The position numbers and the translations under genes are program-made. From Clostridiales bacterium (lineage in GTDB: Bacteria; Bacillota; Clostridia; Christensenellales; Aristaeellaceae): DNA of 64,000 nt. The stretch covers positions 1-64,000 of the forward strand of contig JAAYIN010000003.1 in the NCBI GenBank assembly GCA_012523405.1, read 5' to 3'. Each line of letters starts with the position of its first letter. The stretch's first letter is position 1. Below are positions 1-8,356 of the stretch, in pieces. The notes beneath the pieces are model-generated. The model was not told the DNA's origin. It searched no databases and worked only from the letters and a program-made list of their open reading frames with translations.

Positions 1-536
1 TCGCCATTCGTATCCGCAAATCCGTGACAGTGCCTATGGTCTTTATGACCTACGCAAACGTGGTGTTCTCCTATGGATCGGAACGCTTTATTAGTAAATG
101 CGCTGAAATCGGAATGGACGGCATCATTCTGCCTGATGTTCCGTTTGAGGAGAAGGAAGAGTTTGCTGAGCTTTGCCAGAAATACAACATAGATTTCATT
201 TCAATGATTGCGCCAACCTCACATGACCGCATTAGCATGATTGCAAGCCAAGCAGCTGGTTTTGTTTATTGTGTATCTTCCTTGGGCGTCACTGGAACGC
301 GCAGCAGCATCACAACCGATATTGGTGCTATGGTTCGTTTGGTAAAGGATTCCAGGGATGTACCATGTGCCGTAGGCTTTGGCATTTCCACGCCAGAGCA
401 AGCAAAAAATGTCGCAGCAAAGGCAGATGGCATTATTGTGGGCTCTGCCATTGTTAAACTCTGCGCACAATATGGCATCGATTGCTTGGAACATGTGGGT
501 GCATATGTGAAGTCAATGAAAGACGCAATTTCATAA
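1..536 (+). CDS. trpA: Tryptophan synthase alpha chain, 3' part
   Basis: TrpA cleaves indole-3-glycerol phosphate to indole and glyceraldehyde 3-phosphate and passes indole to TrpB in the last step of tryptophan synthesis in the cytosol. The reading frame is open from base 3 with no stop, so the gene begins left of the window and about a third of the protein is missing. Visible family landmarks are VPMVFMTYANVVFSYG, the IILPDVPFEE segment with the conserved aspartate, the phosphate-binding VSSLGVTGTR loop, and VGFGISTPEQ followed by DGIIVGSAIVK near the end. A hairpin terminator follows at 561-586, so this is probably the last gene of a trp operon lying to the left. The internal GTG at 24 is not the true start. 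Confidence 0.95.
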   Translation, partial: AIRIRKSVTVPMVFMTYANVVFSYGSERFISKCAEIGMDGIILPDVPFEEKEEFAELCQKYNIDFISMIAPTSHDRISMIASQAAGFVYCVSSLGVTGTRSSITTDIGAMVRLVKDSRDVPCAVGFGISTPEQAKNVAAKADGIIVGSAIVKLCAQYGIDCLEHVGAYVKSMKDAIS

Positions 537-560
537 AGCGATTGATTAAAATCATAAAAG

Positions 561-586
561 AACTGCTGCATTCAAGCGGTTTTTTT
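561..586 (+). terminator. Rho-independent terminator after trpA
   Basis: AACTGCT pairs with AGCGGTT (one G-U pair) across a short loop and is followed by a run of seven T. It lies 25 bases past the trpA stop. Confidence 0.75.
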
Positions 587-653
587 ATGAACATATGCCG
601 ATATGATGAGATGCATGATTGAATGGATTATGAAGGCTTGGCTCTATCTGTGT

Positions 654-682
654 TTGACAAGACTTCATCGCTTTGATACAAT
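654..682 (+). promoter_or_regulatory. Sigma-A promoter of the ROK regulator
   Basis: TTGACA at 654-659 and TACAAT at 677-682 are separated by exactly 17 bases, close to the consensus. The predicted transcript starts near 690 and leads to the ROK gene at 748. Confidence 0.8.
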
Positions 683-696
683 AAAGCAACTTTATT
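680..696 (+). promoter_or_regulatory. Inverted repeat, candidate ROK autoregulatory operator
   Basis: AATAAAG-CAA-CTTTATT is a perfect 7-bp inverted repeat that overlaps the -10 box and the expected start site. A repressor bound here would block the promoter. The adjacent ROK protein is the obvious candidate, because members of this family often control their own gene, but this is inference. Confidence 0.5.
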
Positions 697-747
697 ACTA
701 ATATAAATAATGTTCTGACAAGTGTACATAGAAAGAAGGTATGCTAT

Positions 748-1944
748 ATGCCGCGCTTGAATTCGACAAAATTCAATCATATGCAAACGCTTCTAAGAGC
801 GCTTTATCGTACGCCTAATGCTACAAAACCGCAGCTTTCGCAGGACACAGGTCTTCCCGGTTCTACGGTGCATCTGGTCATAACTGAATTAACGAAGAGC
901 GGGATCATCTGTGAATCGGGTATTGCTGCTTCAAGCGGCGGCAGACGCGCCACTCGATATCAAATCAACCATGATTATGGTGTTCTTGTGGCAGTTAGCA
1001 TGCGCATTAATGAAGTAGAACTTGGCATTTTCGACTTGTCAGGTCTCTGCCTTACTTCGCAAATACTCTCCCTTTCCTGCCTCGACATGGGACCTGAAAC
1101 TTATACGGCTGAAGTTGCTGGTGCAATTCAAAACATGCTTGCTGTTCATGTGCAAGACAAGAGACGCTGCATTGGTGTTGGCGTCACGGTGCCGGGTTCG
1201 GTGGATTGCGAAACAGGCATTGTTCTTCAAATGTCAGGTGCACCGCTGTGGCAGTCCTTTCCCCTATCTGATCGTCTGCGTGAGGCTTTGGGCTTGCGGG
1301 TGGTGGTTGATAAGGATGTTTATGCCTGTGTACACTATCTGGATCATTCCGGACAAATGAGGCGCAATCGCTGTACGGTCTACCTTTCGATCTGTGAGGG
1401 CATTGGTTCGGCTGTTATGATCAATGGCGAGGTCTTCAGGGGCACGCACAACCTTGCAGGTGAAATAGGTCATATGACAGTGCGTAGGGACGGTATCCCC
1501 TGCCGATGCGGCAATACCGGCTGTCTGGAGCTATATTGCTCGGATATCGGTATTATCAAGCAGTATAATGCACATGTGAATGAAGACTTAAGCAGCACAG
1601 ATGAAGTTCTTGACATGATGAAGAGCGGTGACCGCATCGCGTCCAAGGTCATATCACAAGCGATCAGGTATCTTGTTGACACCACCTCTACGATTTTTAT
1701 GACCTATGATCCCGATGAATTGATTATCTATTGCCGTTGGCTCAATCAACAGCGCGGACTGTATTTTAGTATGCTTGACAGCTTGTACAAGAAGAGCATG
1801 TTCACCCAAAAACATGCGGTTGATATTAGACTTCTCGGAGATGAATCCTTTAATCTACTTGGTGCTGTAGCCATTGCTCAGAGCGAACTGCTGATTAAAC
1901 GCTGCGACGAATTGATTGATTATCGTGCAGAAATGAATATCTAG
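748..1944 (+). CDS. ROK-family transcriptional regulator (NagC/XylR type)
   Basis: This is a 398-residue repressor of the ROK family, which couples a DNA-binding helix-turn-helix to a sugar-kinase-like fold that senses a sugar or sugar phosphate. Residues about 10-60 form a winged helix (ATKPQLSQDTGLPGSTVHLV), and the rest is the ROK domain. The zinc-binding signature CRCGNTGCLE is intact, preceded by GEIGHMTVRRDG. The length fits the family. AGAAGG stands before the ATG at 748. The gene stands alone between two terminators, so its regulon is not shown by an operon partner. Its own promoter contains an inverted repeat. The ligand cannot be told from the sequence. Confidence 0.9.
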   Translation: MPRLNSTKFNHMQTLLRALYRTPNATKPQLSQDTGLPGSTVHLVITELTKSGIICESGIAASSGGRRATRYQINHDYGVLVAVSMRINEVELGIFDLSGLCLTSQILSLSCLDMGPETYTAEVAGAIQNMLAVHVQDKRRCIGVGVTVPGSVDCETGIVLQMSGAPLWQSFPLSDRLREALGLRVVVDKDVYACVHYLDHSGQMRRNRCTVYLSICEGIGSAVMINGEVFRGTHNLAGEIGHMTVRRDGIPCRCGNTGCLELYCSDIGIIKQYNAHVNEDLSSTDEVLDMMKSGDRIASKVISQAIRYLVDTTSTIFMTYDPDELIIYCRWLNQQRGLYFSMLDSLYKKSMFTQKHAVDIRLLGDESFNLLGAVAIAQSELLIKRCDELIDYRAEMNI

Positions 1945-1980
1945 CGGTCATAAGGCGATTTTATGCAGCAAAACATAGCT

Positions 1981-2092
1981 AAGAGGCTGTTGCAGAAGTC
2001 TTTTCAAAAGACAATAGCAACAAAATCCACCTGCGAATTACTTGATTCGCAGGTGGATTTTTGTGTGTATTTACAAGACAACAGCCCCCTTT
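1981..2092. repeat. Nested inverted-repeat element (MITE-like or compound terminator)
   Basis: An outer repeat pairs GGCTGTTG at 1985-1992 with CAACAGCC at 2079-2086. Inside it are a small hairpin (GTCTTTT/AAAAGAC around 1999-2013) and a perfect 17-bp stem, 2022-2038 with 2045-2061. The inner stem ends in TTTTT and would terminate the ROK transcript. The GGCTGTTG ends resemble terminal inverted repeats of some insertion sequences, so a small non-autonomous element is possible. No clear target duplication was seen. Confidence 0.5.
2022..2062 (+). terminator. Strong terminator hairpin after the ROK gene
   Basis: A 17-bp perfect stem with a 6-base loop (2039-2044) runs into a T tract at 2058-2062. 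It lies about 80 bases past the ROK stop. Confidence 0.7.
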
Positions 2093-2100
2093 TATCAACA

Positions 2101-2135
2101 GAAAACAGGGTCTATACCTAATGGTATAGACCCTG
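2101..2135 (-). terminator. Terminator of the opp operon
   Basis: A perfect 13-bp stem (2106-2118 with 2123-2135, loop TAAT) is followed on the minus strand by TTTTC. It lies just past the oppA stop at 2157. Confidence 0.8.
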
Positions 2136-2156
2136 CAAGTGATATGAATAATTAAA

Positions 2157-3800
2157 TTATTCAGCAGCCTGAGTGCTTCCGAAGAAGAAGTATCCCAGGG
2201 GAGTCATGTACAGGCCAGTGAAGCCCTGCAGCATGTGCTTGTTGGTGTAGAAGTAGATCGGGCCTAGAGCCTTATCCTGGCCAATAACGAGGTCTTCAGC
2301 CTGGTGCATAAGGGTCATGCGCTCTTCAGCATCGCTGGAAGCCTTAGCTGCTGCGATCAAAGCATCATACTCAGCATTGCTGTACTGTGCGTCGTTGTTG
2401 CCGCCGCCAGTTACCCACATGTCAAGGAAGCTCATAGGATCATTGTAGTCAGCGATCCAGCCATTACGAGCGATAGAATAGTTGCCATCCTTACGAGTCT
2501 GTAGGAAGGTGTTCCACTCTTCGTTCTGAAGGGTAACGGTTACGCCAAGCTCGGTGCTCCACATGTTCTGAAGAGCTTCGCCAACTGCCTTATGAGCGTC
2601 GGATGTGTTGTAGAGATACTCAACAACAGGGAAGCCTTCGCCACCCGGATAGCCAGCTTCTGCTAGCAATTCACGAGCCTTGTCGCAGTTTGCTGCATAA
2701 GCTTCTTCGCTAGGATCGTAGTAGTCGCCGCCGTTTGCACGGAAGTCGCTGCCAGCTGCTGCATCAGCAATACCGGTAGGAACATAGCCGCCAGCAGGGA
2801 TCTGACCGGTCTGTGTGATCTGCTCAACAATGTAAGGACGATCGATGGTCAGCAAGAATGCTTCACGAACGAGTGCATTGTCAAAGGGAGCCTTCTGGTT
2901 CTGGAAGCAGACATAGTAGGTGCCGATATAAGGATCAACAACTAGCTCGCCGCTGTCAAGAAGTGCAGCGATTTCGTCAGCGGGAACCTCTTCAATGAAG
3001 TTGAGGTCGCCAGCGCGATATGCTGCGTACATTGCATTGTGGTCATCCATCAACATGAACTTGATGCTCTGGGGGCCAGCTGCATCGTTAGCATAGTAGT
3101 TAGGATTGCTGGTTGCTTCGATGTAGGAGTTGTGCTCCCAAGCAGTCATGGTGTAAGCACCATTGGTGATGAAGGTAGCGGTATCGAATGTCCACTGATC
3201 ACCAGCGGTTTCGATGATATCCTGACGGATCGGTAGGGTTGCGGGGAATGCACAGATTTCGTTGAAGAAAGCGCATTTAACTGCCAAAGTAACTTCAAAA
3301 GTCTTATCGTCAAGAGCCTTAACGCCAAGTTCTTCCTTTGCTAGTTCGCCAGCCATGATCTCGTTGGCATTAACAACCATGTCGATCATGTAGTTGTAGT
3401 CAGCAGCGGTTGCGGGATCAACCAAACGCTGCCAAGAGTAAACGAAATCATTAGCGGTTACGTCTTTGCCATCGGACCATTTGATGTCGTCGCGAAGAGT
3501 AAAGGTATAAACCAAGCCATCTTCAGAAACGGTAACGTCTTTAGCCTGACCAAGCTCAAGTGCTGCAACGCCAACGTTTTCGCTGTACTTCGCGCCGGAA
3601 TCTACCCATTTGTAGAGACCTTCGAAGAAGTGCTGAGCCATAACTGCGCCGTCAACAGCGGAGTTCAGTTGGGGATCAATGGTCTGAGGTTCGCTAGCCA
3701 AGCAAACAGCTAGTTCGAAGCTTTCTTCGGCTACTGCAGGCATGACGAACAACGAAGCGCATAGAACCAGTGTTAAGAGAAGTGCTACGATTTTTCTCAT
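2157..3800 (-). CDS. oppA: Oligopeptide ABC transporter, substrate-binding protein
   Basis: This is the 547-residue extracytoplasmic binding protein (SBP family 5) that captures peptides and delivers them to OppBC. The N-terminus is a typical export signal with a hydrophobic core and an AVA-E signal peptidase I site near residue 25. The Cys at 14 is not in a lipobox context, so this is not an obvious lipoprotein. Family landmarks include ASEPQTIDPQLNSAVDG, YTFTLRDDIKWSDGKDVTANDF and LRDDIKW-type repeats. AGGAGG stands before the ATG at 3800. It is the last gene of oppBCDFA and is separated from oppF by a stem-loop. Substrate specificity within peptides is not predictable. Confidence 0.93.
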   Translation of the reverse strand: MRKIVALLLTLVLCASLFVMPAVAEESFELAVCLASEPQTIDPQLNSAVDGAVMAQHFFEGLYKWVDSGAKYSENVGVAALELGQAKDVTVSEDGLVYTFTLRDDIKWSDGKDVTANDFVYSWQRLVDPATAADYNYMIDMVVNANEIMAGELAKEELGVKALDDKTFEVTLAVKCAFFNEICAFPATLPIRQDIIETAGDQWTFDTATFITNGAYTMTAWEHNSYIEATSNPNYYANDAAGPQSIKFMLMDDHNAMYAAYRAGDLNFIEEVPADEIAALLDSGELVVDPYIGTYYVCFQNQKAPFDNALVREAFLLTIDRPYIVEQITQTGQIPAGGYVPTGIADAAAGSDFRANGGDYYDPSEEAYAANCDKARELLAEAGYPGGEGFPVVEYLYNTSDAHKAVGEALQNMWSTELGVTVTLQNEEWNTFLQTRKDGNYSIARNGWIADYNDPMSFLDMWVTGGGNNDAQYSNAEYDALIAAAKASSDAEERMTLMHQAEDLVIGQDKALGPIYFYTNKHMLQGFTGLYMTPLGYFFFGSTQAAE

Positions 3801-3832
3801 GTTTTTTTCCTCCTATTTTGATTTTGATCTTT

Positions 3833-3861
3833 ATAACGATCGCCTTTTTGGCGAGTGTTAT
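3833..3861 (-). other. Intercistronic stem-loop between oppF and oppA
   Basis: ATAAC and TCGCC arms pair with GGCGA and GTTAT around an A5 loop on the minus strand, with two central mismatches. There is no T tract, so it is more likely an mRNA-stability or processing element than a terminator. Confidence 0.4.
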
Positions 3862-3864
3862 CCA

Positions 3865-4824
3865 TTAAACAATGTGACATGCACAATAATGTTCTGGGGA
3901 GACTTCTTTATACTCAGGTATCTGCTCGGAGCAAATGGGTTTTGCATAAGGGCAGCGAGTGTGGAAACGGCATCCTGTCGGCGGATTGATTGGGGAAGGA
4001 ATTTCGCCTGTGAGCATGATGCGTTTGCGTTCGCGACTCTTCTTGGGATCAGGTACAGGTACTGCTGAGAGCAATGTTTGCGTATAGGGATGCAAGGGAT
4101 TCCTGTTGAGCTCATAGCTTTCTGCAAGCTCTACCATTGTTCCAAGATACATCACACCAATGCGGTTGGAGATATGCTTAACAACCGAAATATCATGTGC
4201 GATGAAAAGGTAGGTAAGTCCGAGGTCTTTTTGCATGTCCTCAAGCATGTTGACGATCTGGCTTTGAATGGAAACGTCCAAAGCGGAGATTGGTTCGTCG
4301 CACACAATGAACTCTGGTTTTACACTAAGTGCTCTTGCAATGCCGATGCGCTGTTGCTGACCGCCTGAAAATTCATGAGGATAGCGATTGGCATGCTCAG
4401 AGTTAAGACCAACCTGATTTAAAATGTTGCGAATATAGTCAGTGCGGTCTTTCTTGGAGTTAGCTAATTTATGGATGTCAATAGCCTCGCCGACGATTTC
4501 GCCTACTGTCATACGCGGATCAAGTGATGCAGAGGGATCTTGGAAGATAATCTGCATTTTACGTCGATAGGGCAGCATTTTCTCTTTTGTGATGTCTTTG
4601 CCATTATAGAAGACACGGCCGCTTGTGGGCTCAATCAGGCGAAGAATACTACGCCCAAGCGTGCTTTTACCGCAACCGCTTTCTCCAACCAATCCTAAGG
4701 TTTCTCCCTTTTTGATTTGGATAGAGATGTCTTCAACAGCTTGTACATAGCTCTTTTTAAATGAATTGGTTTTAATGGGAAAGTACTTTTGAATATGCTG
4801 AGTCTCTAATAAAATTTCACTCAT
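3865..4824 (-). CDS. oppF: Oligopeptide ABC transporter, ATP-binding protein OppF
   Basis: This is one of the two ATPases that power the peptide importer. Walker A is [11 protein letters not shown], the signature is [14 protein letters not shown] and Walker B is [13 protein letters not shown], with the switch histidine in [10 protein letters not shown]. The C-terminal oligopeptide-type tail carries the cysteine-rich [15 protein letters not shown] motif that in this family often binds an iron-sulfur cluster. I chose ATG 4824 over the upstream start at 4845 because GGAGGAGATTACTA lies at the right distance. This start overlaps the end of oppD by 8 bases, which suggests translational coupling. 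Length is about 319 residues, normal for OppF. Confidence 0.94.
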   Translation of the reverse strand: MSEILLETQHIQKYFPIKTNSFKKSYVQAVEDISIQIKKGETLGLVGESGCGKSTLGRSILRLIEPTSGRVFYNGKDITKEKMLPYRRKMQIIFQDPSASLDPRMTVGEIVGEAIDIHKLANSKKDRTDYIRNILNQVGLNSEHANRYPHEFSGGQQQRIGIARALSVKPEFIVCDEPISALDVSIQSQIVNMLEDMQKDLGLTYLFIAHDISVVKHISNRIGVMYLGTMVELAESYELNRNPLHPYTQTLLSAVPVPDPKKSRERKRIMLTGEIPSPINPPTGCRFHTRCPYAKPICSEQIPEYKEVSPEHYCACHIV

Positions 4825-5824
4825 TAGTAATCTCCTCCTCAGCAATTGCTTTGTCTCTAGCGTCTAGCCAGCAGACAGAATAGTGTCCGTTTTCACGCTC
4901 GATTTTTGGCGGAGCGTGCTTAAGACAAACCTTCATGCACTGTTTGCATCTGGGTGCAAATGGACAGCCAACAGGAGGATTGAGCATATCAACGGGTGTG
5001 CCCTCGATGGGAATGAGCCTCTCATACTCAGTTGCATCCACGCGCGGCATAGATGCGAGCAATCCATTGGTATAGGGATGCATCGGATGATAGAAAATAT
5101 CATCAATTGTCCCATGCTCGACAATATGCCCTGCATACATAACGGCTACACGATCACAAATGTCTGCAACAACGCCAAGATTGTGTGTAATAAATACAAT
5201 TGCCATTTTTGTCTTACTCTGGATGTCACGCATCAAATCCAAGATCTGTGCTTGAATCGTAACGTCAAGTGCAGTGGTTGGTTCATCTGCGATGAGTAAT
5301 TTTGGATTGCAGATCAAACCCATTGCGATCATAACGCGTTGACGCATGCCGCCTGACAGTTCATGGGGATATTGCTTCATTCGCTTGTCCATCTCATGGA
5401 TACCTACAAGCTCAAGCATTTTAACTGCCTGCTTATAAGCTTCTTTGTTACCGATGTTTGTATGGCATTGCAGTGCTTCAATGAGCTGGTTTCCGATGGT
5501 GTAAACCGGATTGAGGCAAGTCATGGGATTCTGAAAGATCATACTCGCCTTGTTGCCGCGGAAATCCGTCATTTGTTTCTTGCTGTAGTTGAGGATTGAT
5601 TCTCCCTCAAAAAGAATTTCTCCGCCAATGACTTCACCAGGGCTCTGCAAGAGTCCCATGATGCTAAATGCTTCTACGCTTTTGCCGGAACCACTTTCGC
5701 CGACGATTCCCAGAACTTCGCCGTAGTCAAGATCATAGCTGATCCCATCTACCGCTTTCACTTCTCCAGCAGGTGTGAAGAAGGATACCTTAAGGTCTTT
5801 TACTTGTAAGAGTTTATCACTCAT
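4817..5824 (-). CDS. oppD: Oligopeptide ABC transporter, ATP-binding protein OppD
   Basis: This is the second peptide-transport ATPase, 335 residues. Walker A is GESGSGKSVEAFS, the signature is LSGGMRQRVMIAMGL, Walker B is LLIADEPTTALDVT, and the switch region is FITHNLGVVADI. The C-terminus has the oligopeptide-type motif PPVGCPFAPRCKQCMKVC with four cysteines. AAAGGAGGAGGG precedes ATG 5824. It sits 15 bases after oppC and overlaps oppF, so the five genes form one operon. Confidence 0.95.
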   Translation of the reverse strand: MSDKLLQVKDLKVSFFTPAGEVKAVDGISYDLDYGEVLGIVGESGSGKSVEAFSIMGLLQSPGEVIGGEILFEGESILNYSKKQMTDFRGNKASMIFQNPMTCLNPVYTIGNQLIEALQCHTNIGNKEAYKQAVKMLELVGIHEMDKRMKQYPHELSGGMRQRVMIAMGLICNPKLLIADEPTTALDVTIQAQILDLMRDIQSKTKMAIVFITHNLGVVADICDRVAVMYAGHIVEHGTIDDIFYHPMHPYTNGLLASMPRVDATEYERLIPIEGTPVDMLNPPVGCPFAPRCKQCMKVCLKHAPPKIERENGHYSVCWLDARDKAIAEEEITNE

Positions 5825-5839
5825 TGATACCCTCCTCCT

Positions 5840-6961
5840 TTATTTTTTAAGTCTTGGATCAAGTGCATCGCGCAGACCGTCACCAAATAGGTTGAAAGCT
5901 AAAATCAGTATACTGAGCACTGCGGATGGCACGATCAAGCGATACGTGTAGCTGTAAATACCGCTGAGTCCTTCACTGGCAAGCGAGCCAAGGCTTGTAA
6001 GCGGCGCGGAAACGCCCATGCCTAGGAATGACAGGAACGACTCTAGGAAGATCGCTGAAGGAATCTGCAGGCAGGTTGTAACGATGAGCTGACCGATGCA
6101 GTTAGGAAGCAAATGCTTACGAATGATACGCGCATCGCTTGCGCCAAGCGCGCGTGCGGCTGTTACGTATTCATTTTGCTTGAGCATAAGCACCTGACCG
6201 CGAATAATACGGCTCATACCAACCCAATAGAGCATACCAAATGTAATGAATATACCAATTAGGTTTGGACCGATGGTGCTAAGGAAATTGCTAATCCACG
6301 AGTTATGCGTATTGATGTATGTCGTGATAGGCCCTTTTAATGTGGATGCCAGCAATAGCACGATCAGCACATCAGGCACTGAATATATGATGTCTACAAC
6401 ACGCATCATGATCGTATCGACCATTCCTCCGATGTAGCCGGCAATAGCGCCATATAGCGAACCAATCACAAGCACGATGAGGGATGCCACAAGACCGATG
6501 GCAAGGGAAATACGTGTGCCATATAGCAGACGTGCAAGATTATCTCGACCAAGATTGTCAGAGCCAAGAGGATGCTTCCATGCATCAAAGACGATTCCCT
6601 TACTCTCTGCTTTGGCAAGAAGCTTTTCAGTGGGTTGCTCCCATACTGGCGGCCAGTTTTCTTCGCCGCGGATTTGCGTTGAATAATCTAGGTCCATAAG
6701 CATCGGTCCAAAGATACAGGCGACAAACAGGAAGATGATCACGCACAGCGCAACCATTGCCACGCGGTTCTTCTTGAGTCTACGCCAAGCATCCTTCCAA
6801 TAGGAAACGGATGCCGTTGGAGGAATATAGTTTTCGCGCTCTTCCTTTGATGCAACATCAAAGTCCCCTAAAACAGGTGAATATGGTGTGTTCATTTGCA
6901 TGACTTTGTCTACATCTACATGCCCTACATGCATGGGCAAACTGCTTGGTTTCTTATTCAT
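5840..6961 (-). CDS. oppC: Oligopeptide ABC transporter, permease OppC
   Basis: This inner-membrane permease (373 residues) carries the BPD_transp_1 fold with the ATPase-contact loop EYVTAARALGASDARIIRKH. A hydrophilic N-terminal extension of about 60 residues precedes the first membrane helix (VAMVALCVIIFLFVACIFG), followed by the periplasmic OppC_N segment and the remaining helices. The C-terminal GDGLRDALDPRLKK is typical of Opp/Dpp permeases. The start ATG shares one base with the oppB stop (TGATG), so the pair is translationally coupled. Confidence 0.94.
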   Translation of the reverse strand: MNKKPSSLPMHVGHVDVDKVMQMNTPYSPVLGDFDVASKEERENYIPPTASVSYWKDAWRRLKKNRVAMVALCVIIFLFVACIFGPMLMDLDYSTQIRGEENWPPVWEQPTEKLLAKAESKGIVFDAWKHPLGSDNLGRDNLARLLYGTRISLAIGLVASLIVLVIGSLYGAIAGYIGGMVDTIMMRVVDIIYSVPDVLIVLLLASTLKGPITTYINTHNSWISNFLSTIGPNLIGIFITFGMLYWVGMSRIIRGQVLMLKQNEYVTAARALGASDARIIRKHLLPNCIGQLIVTTCLQIPSAIFLESFLSFLGMGVSAPLTSLGSLASEGLSGIYSYTYRLIVPSAVLSILILAFNLFGDGLRDALDPRLKK

Positions 6962-7899
6962 CAGTTCTTTACGCTCCCATCCGTGTAGCTAATACGAGGA
7001 TCAATGACTTGATATAGTAAGTCAACGACCAAGTTAAGAGTAATAATCAATGCTGAAAGGAAAATTGCTGTACCCATAATAATGGGATAGTCTCTGTTGA
7101 TAATGCTTTGAACGAAATAGCGTCCAAGACCTGGAATGGAAAATACCGTCTCAACAACGAATCCGCCGGTTAAAATGGATGCGGTAAGTGGTCCAAGATA
7201 AGTGATAACCGGAATCAATGAGTTACGCAGCGCATGCTTGAAAACCACTTTGCTAGTGGGCAAGCCTTTAGCCCGTGCAGTTCTCACATAGTCAGTGTTG
7301 ATAACATCCAAAAGGCTGGATCTTGTCAATCTGCCAATATAGCACATGGGATAAAAGGACAATGCAAAGCATGGCATCAAATAGCTTTTCCATGAGTTAA
7401 GCCCTGTTGCTGGCAGCCATTGAAGCACAACACAAAACAATACCAATAAAAGTGTTGCCACAACAAAGCCGGGTATCGATATGCCAAATGTCATCACAAC
7501 GCGCAGTACGCTATCCGGCCATTTACCGCGATTGTAGGCAGCGATGCAGCCGAGCGGAATACCGATGATAATTGCGTTAAGTAATGCAAAAATACCAACA
7601 CGTGCTGATGTTGGGAACATCTCCATAATGATTGTTAGCACAGGACGATTCTTTTGCATACGGAAAGATACGCCCAAATCGCCATGCAGTAGATCGGAAA
7701 GATAATTAAGCAACTGCTCCCCTAGCGGTTTATCCAAACCATACTTGGCATTCAAAGCATCAAGTACGGCTTGTGAAGGAGCTTTTTCACTTAAAAAAGG
7801 GCCTCCGGGTATGATGTTCATGAGTAAAAAAACCGCGCAAATAATGAGCAGTAGTGATACTACAGCCATAAGTATGCGCTTTGTAAAGTACTTTAACAT
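6961..7899 (-). CDS. oppB: Oligopeptide ABC transporter, permease OppB
   Basis: This is a 312-residue permease of the peptide/nickel family and the first gene of the operon. It has six predicted membrane helices, with an N-terminal FTKRILMAVVSLLLIICAVF helix, the conserved DLLHGDLGVSF segment, and the ATPase-coupling loop YVRTARAKGLPTSKVVFKHALRN. The C-terminus ends in the usual DPRISYTDG. AAGAGG precedes ATG 7899. The promoter and a large palindrome lie about 70-100 bases upstream. Confidence 0.94.
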   Translation of the reverse strand: MLKYFTKRILMAVVSLLLIICAVFLLMNIIPGGPFLSEKAPSQAVLDALNAKYGLDKPLGEQLLNYLSDLLHGDLGVSFRMQKNRPVLTIIMEMFPTSARVGIFALLNAIIIGIPLGCIAAYNRGKWPDSVLRVVMTFGISIPGFVVATLLLVLFCVVLQWLPATGLNSWKSYLMPCFALSFYPMCYIGRLTRSSLLDVINTDYVRTARAKGLPTSKVVFKHALRNSLIPVITYLGPLTASILTGGFVVETVFSIPGLGRYFVQSIINRDYPIIMGTAIFLSALIITLNLVVDLLYQVIDPRISYTDGSVKN

Positions 7900-7966
7900 T
7901 ATGACACCTCTTGCTACCTTTACAGGTAATATGTAAATTCTCTATGTTACTATAGAAGAACTTAGA

Positions 7967-7998
7967 GTAATATTACATTATATGTAATGTTACGTCAA
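7967..7998 (-). promoter_or_regulatory. opp promoter with overlapping 27-bp palindromic operator
   Basis: On the minus strand, TTGACG (7993-7998) and TAATAT (7970-7975) are 17 bases apart. The spacer and -10 are filled by a near-perfect palindrome at 7967-7993: arms GTAATATTACAT and ATGTAATGTTAC with a 3-base centre, 11 of 12 positions matching. A dimeric regulator bound here would exclude RNA polymerase. No candidate repressor gene is adjacent. Confidence 0.7.
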
Positions 7999-8356
7999 TA
8001 GATATGGCATGCACAACTTGTTCTTCCTTTGTGTTAAATTTTGATTTAAAGGAAATAATGGTTAATGAAATATATATTAACAGATCGATTTCCACATTTT
8101 GAATTATAACACAGATACTGCAAGTAGATTGGGTAAATATGATGTATTCAAATGGATATACATGCATTTCATTTAAACGTAACAAACGCATTTGCATGCG
8201 GCTGTCACGCTAAAAATTCATATTACCGTAGTTTGGTTACCGGATTGCTTAGCGATGACATCAGTATGCGTTTTAGTGAGCTGGTTGTCTCATAGTTGCT
8301 GATTAATTTCAATCAAGTAAGTTTGTTAACCTGTTAATCATATTGAGCAGAATCTG
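7999..8356. other. Intergenic stretch with no recognised gene
   Basis: These 358 bases are AT-rich. I see no convincing coding frame, RNA gene or terminator with a T tract on either strand. The short open frame at 7973-8197 lacks a ribosome site and family features. Confidence 0.5.

Noticed and set aside
1981-2135. Riboswitch or T-box upstream of the opp genes
   Set aside because: The hairpins lie downstream, not upstream, of the operon and carry no T-box or aptamer motifs that I recognise.
7973-8197. 74-residue minus-strand frame in the opp upstream gap
   Set aside because: It overlaps the opp promoter and palindrome, and has no ribosome site.
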